This document shows, one piece after another, positions 49,728 through 50,847 of a stretch of 50,847 nt of DNA. Made by a program: the position numbers and the translations under genes. The stretch covers positions 1-50,847 of the forward strand of contig CANQYO010000003.1 of NCBI GenBank assembly GCA_947628095.1. The letters run 5' to 3'. Positions within the stretch are counted from its first letter, which is position 1, and every line of letters starts with the position of its first letter. The notes beneath the pieces were generated by a model. That model saw only the letters and a list, made by a program, of their open reading frames with translations, ran no database searches and was not told the origin of the DNA. This DNA comes from an uncultured Bacilli bacterium. Its GTDB lineage: Bacteria > Bacillota_I > Bacilli_A > RF39 > UBA660.

Positions 49728-50657
49728 CTAGTTTGTTATTACTTTTTTACCTTGATAAGTATCTCTTTTTTTTAGTTCTTTATCAATATCATTTAAAACA
49801 ACAAATTTTTTAACAAGCCAAGTTGGTTCAATTAAATCACTTACTTTAGGGTCACCGGTAATTCGGTGAATAACAATATCAGGTCTTAAAAGTTCAAGTT
49901 CACTTACTACAATATCAATATATTCTTCTTTGGTTAAAACATGAAATTTTTCTTTTTCATAAAGTTCTGCCAATTTAGTATTTTTTAAAATATGAAGCAT
50001 ATGAATTTTAATTCCTTGAATATCTAATTTATTTAAATATTTAACAGTTTCTAACATCATTTCTTTAGTTTCATAAGGAAGACCATTTATAATATGCACA
50101 ACAACATTGATATTTCTTTCACGAAGTTTTTTAACCATTACTTCAAATTCTTCTAAAGTATGACAGCGATTAATTAATTTAGATGTTTTATCATGAATGG
50201 TTTGAAGACCAAGTTCAACAGTTAAATAAGTTCTTTTACTTAAATCAGTTAAGTAATCTAAACATTCTTCACTTATAGCATCAGGACGAGTTGCAATATT
50301 AAGACCTACTACGTTATCAATTTTTAAAATAGGTTCAAACAAACTTTTAAGTTTGGATAACGGAGCATAAGTATTAGTCCCGGCTTGAAAATAACCAATA
50401 AACTTAGCATTAGGCCATTTATGAAGCATAACTTTTTTTATTGTTTCAAATTGAGTTATTATATCATTTCTACTATTTCCAGCATATTCACCACTTAGCA
50501 TATTAGAACAATATATGCATCCCCCTACTCCTTTAGTTCCATCACGATTAGGACAAGTAAAATTGCCATTTAGACTAACTTTAGCAATTTTAGTATTAAA
50601 TTTTTGTTTATAAAAACTATCTAAGGTATAATAACGTTTATTATTATCAAATAGCAT
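49728..50657 (-). CDS. Radical SAM protein, YhcC/TIGR01212-like family
   Basis: FTCPNRDGTKGVGGCIYCSN, GYFQAGTNTYAPLSKLK, LTVELGLQTIHDKTSKLINRCH. Confidence 0.93.
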   Translation of the reverse strand: MLFDNNKRYYTLDSFYKQKFNTKIAKVSLNGNFTCPNRDGTKGVGGCIYCSNMLSGEYAGNSRNDIITQFETIKKVMLHKWPNAKFIGYFQAGTNTYAPLSKLKSLFEPILKIDNVVGLNIATRPDAISEECLDYLTDLSKRTYLTVELGLQTIHDKTSKLINRCHTLEEFEVMVKKLRERNINVVVHIINGLPYETKEMMLETVKYLNKLDIQGIKIHMLHILKNTKLAELYEKEKFHVLTKEEYIDIVVSELELLRPDIVIHRITGDPKVSDLIEPTWLVKKFVVLNDIDKELKKRDTYQGKKVITN

Positions 50658-50847
50658 AAAACCACCGAAATCAGTGTATCACTTTTTTTTAATCATGACA
50701 AATTTTTCTAGATTGTTCTAATTATTTTCTCATATGAAGAAAAAAAACTTAACTAATTTTAAAAATATGTTATACTCTCAAATTTATCACTTTTGAAAGT
50801 CAAAAATCTCTTAGACTCTTATCAATAAAGGGTTTAAGAAATTTTAA

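Overview
AT-rich, low-GC Firmicute (Bacilli-like) chromosomal segment spanning the replication origin. It uses the standard code: ychF and mnmG end in TGA, and Trp is TGG. Genes diverge from an oriC at about 25.05-27.4 kb. The left arm (minus strand) reads dnaA-dnaN-[ComK-like]-recF-gyrB-gyrA-SRP RNA-tadA-dnaX-ybaB-recR-bofA-holB-ricT-trmN6-like-hyp-pth-mfd-DUF368/spoVT-like-T-box-metG-tatD. The right arm (plus strand) reads membrane ORF-rpmH-rnpA-yidC-jag-mnmE-mnmG-rsmG-noc-like-parA-parB-DUF951-AbgT-ychF. It ends in an accessory area with an HTH pair, a large surface protein, an AAA/DUF4143 ATPase and a radical SAM protein. Most of the window is ordinary core synteny. The items most worth a second look are: (1) a GC-elevated, hairpin-dense island at 35917-36077, which is either a structured ncRNA or an orphan C-terminal cassette of a lectin-like surface protein; (2) a surface protein whose terminal segment is sharply adenine-depleted, controlled by two identical-geometry operators next to two HTH genes; (3) a ComK-family gene between dnaN and recF with an inverted DnaA-box pair upstream; (4) a Noc/ParB-like protein with a ~470-residue Asn-rich/acidic disordered region; (5) an unassigned small RNA next to gyrA. 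All calls come from reading the sequence; no database or folding program was run.
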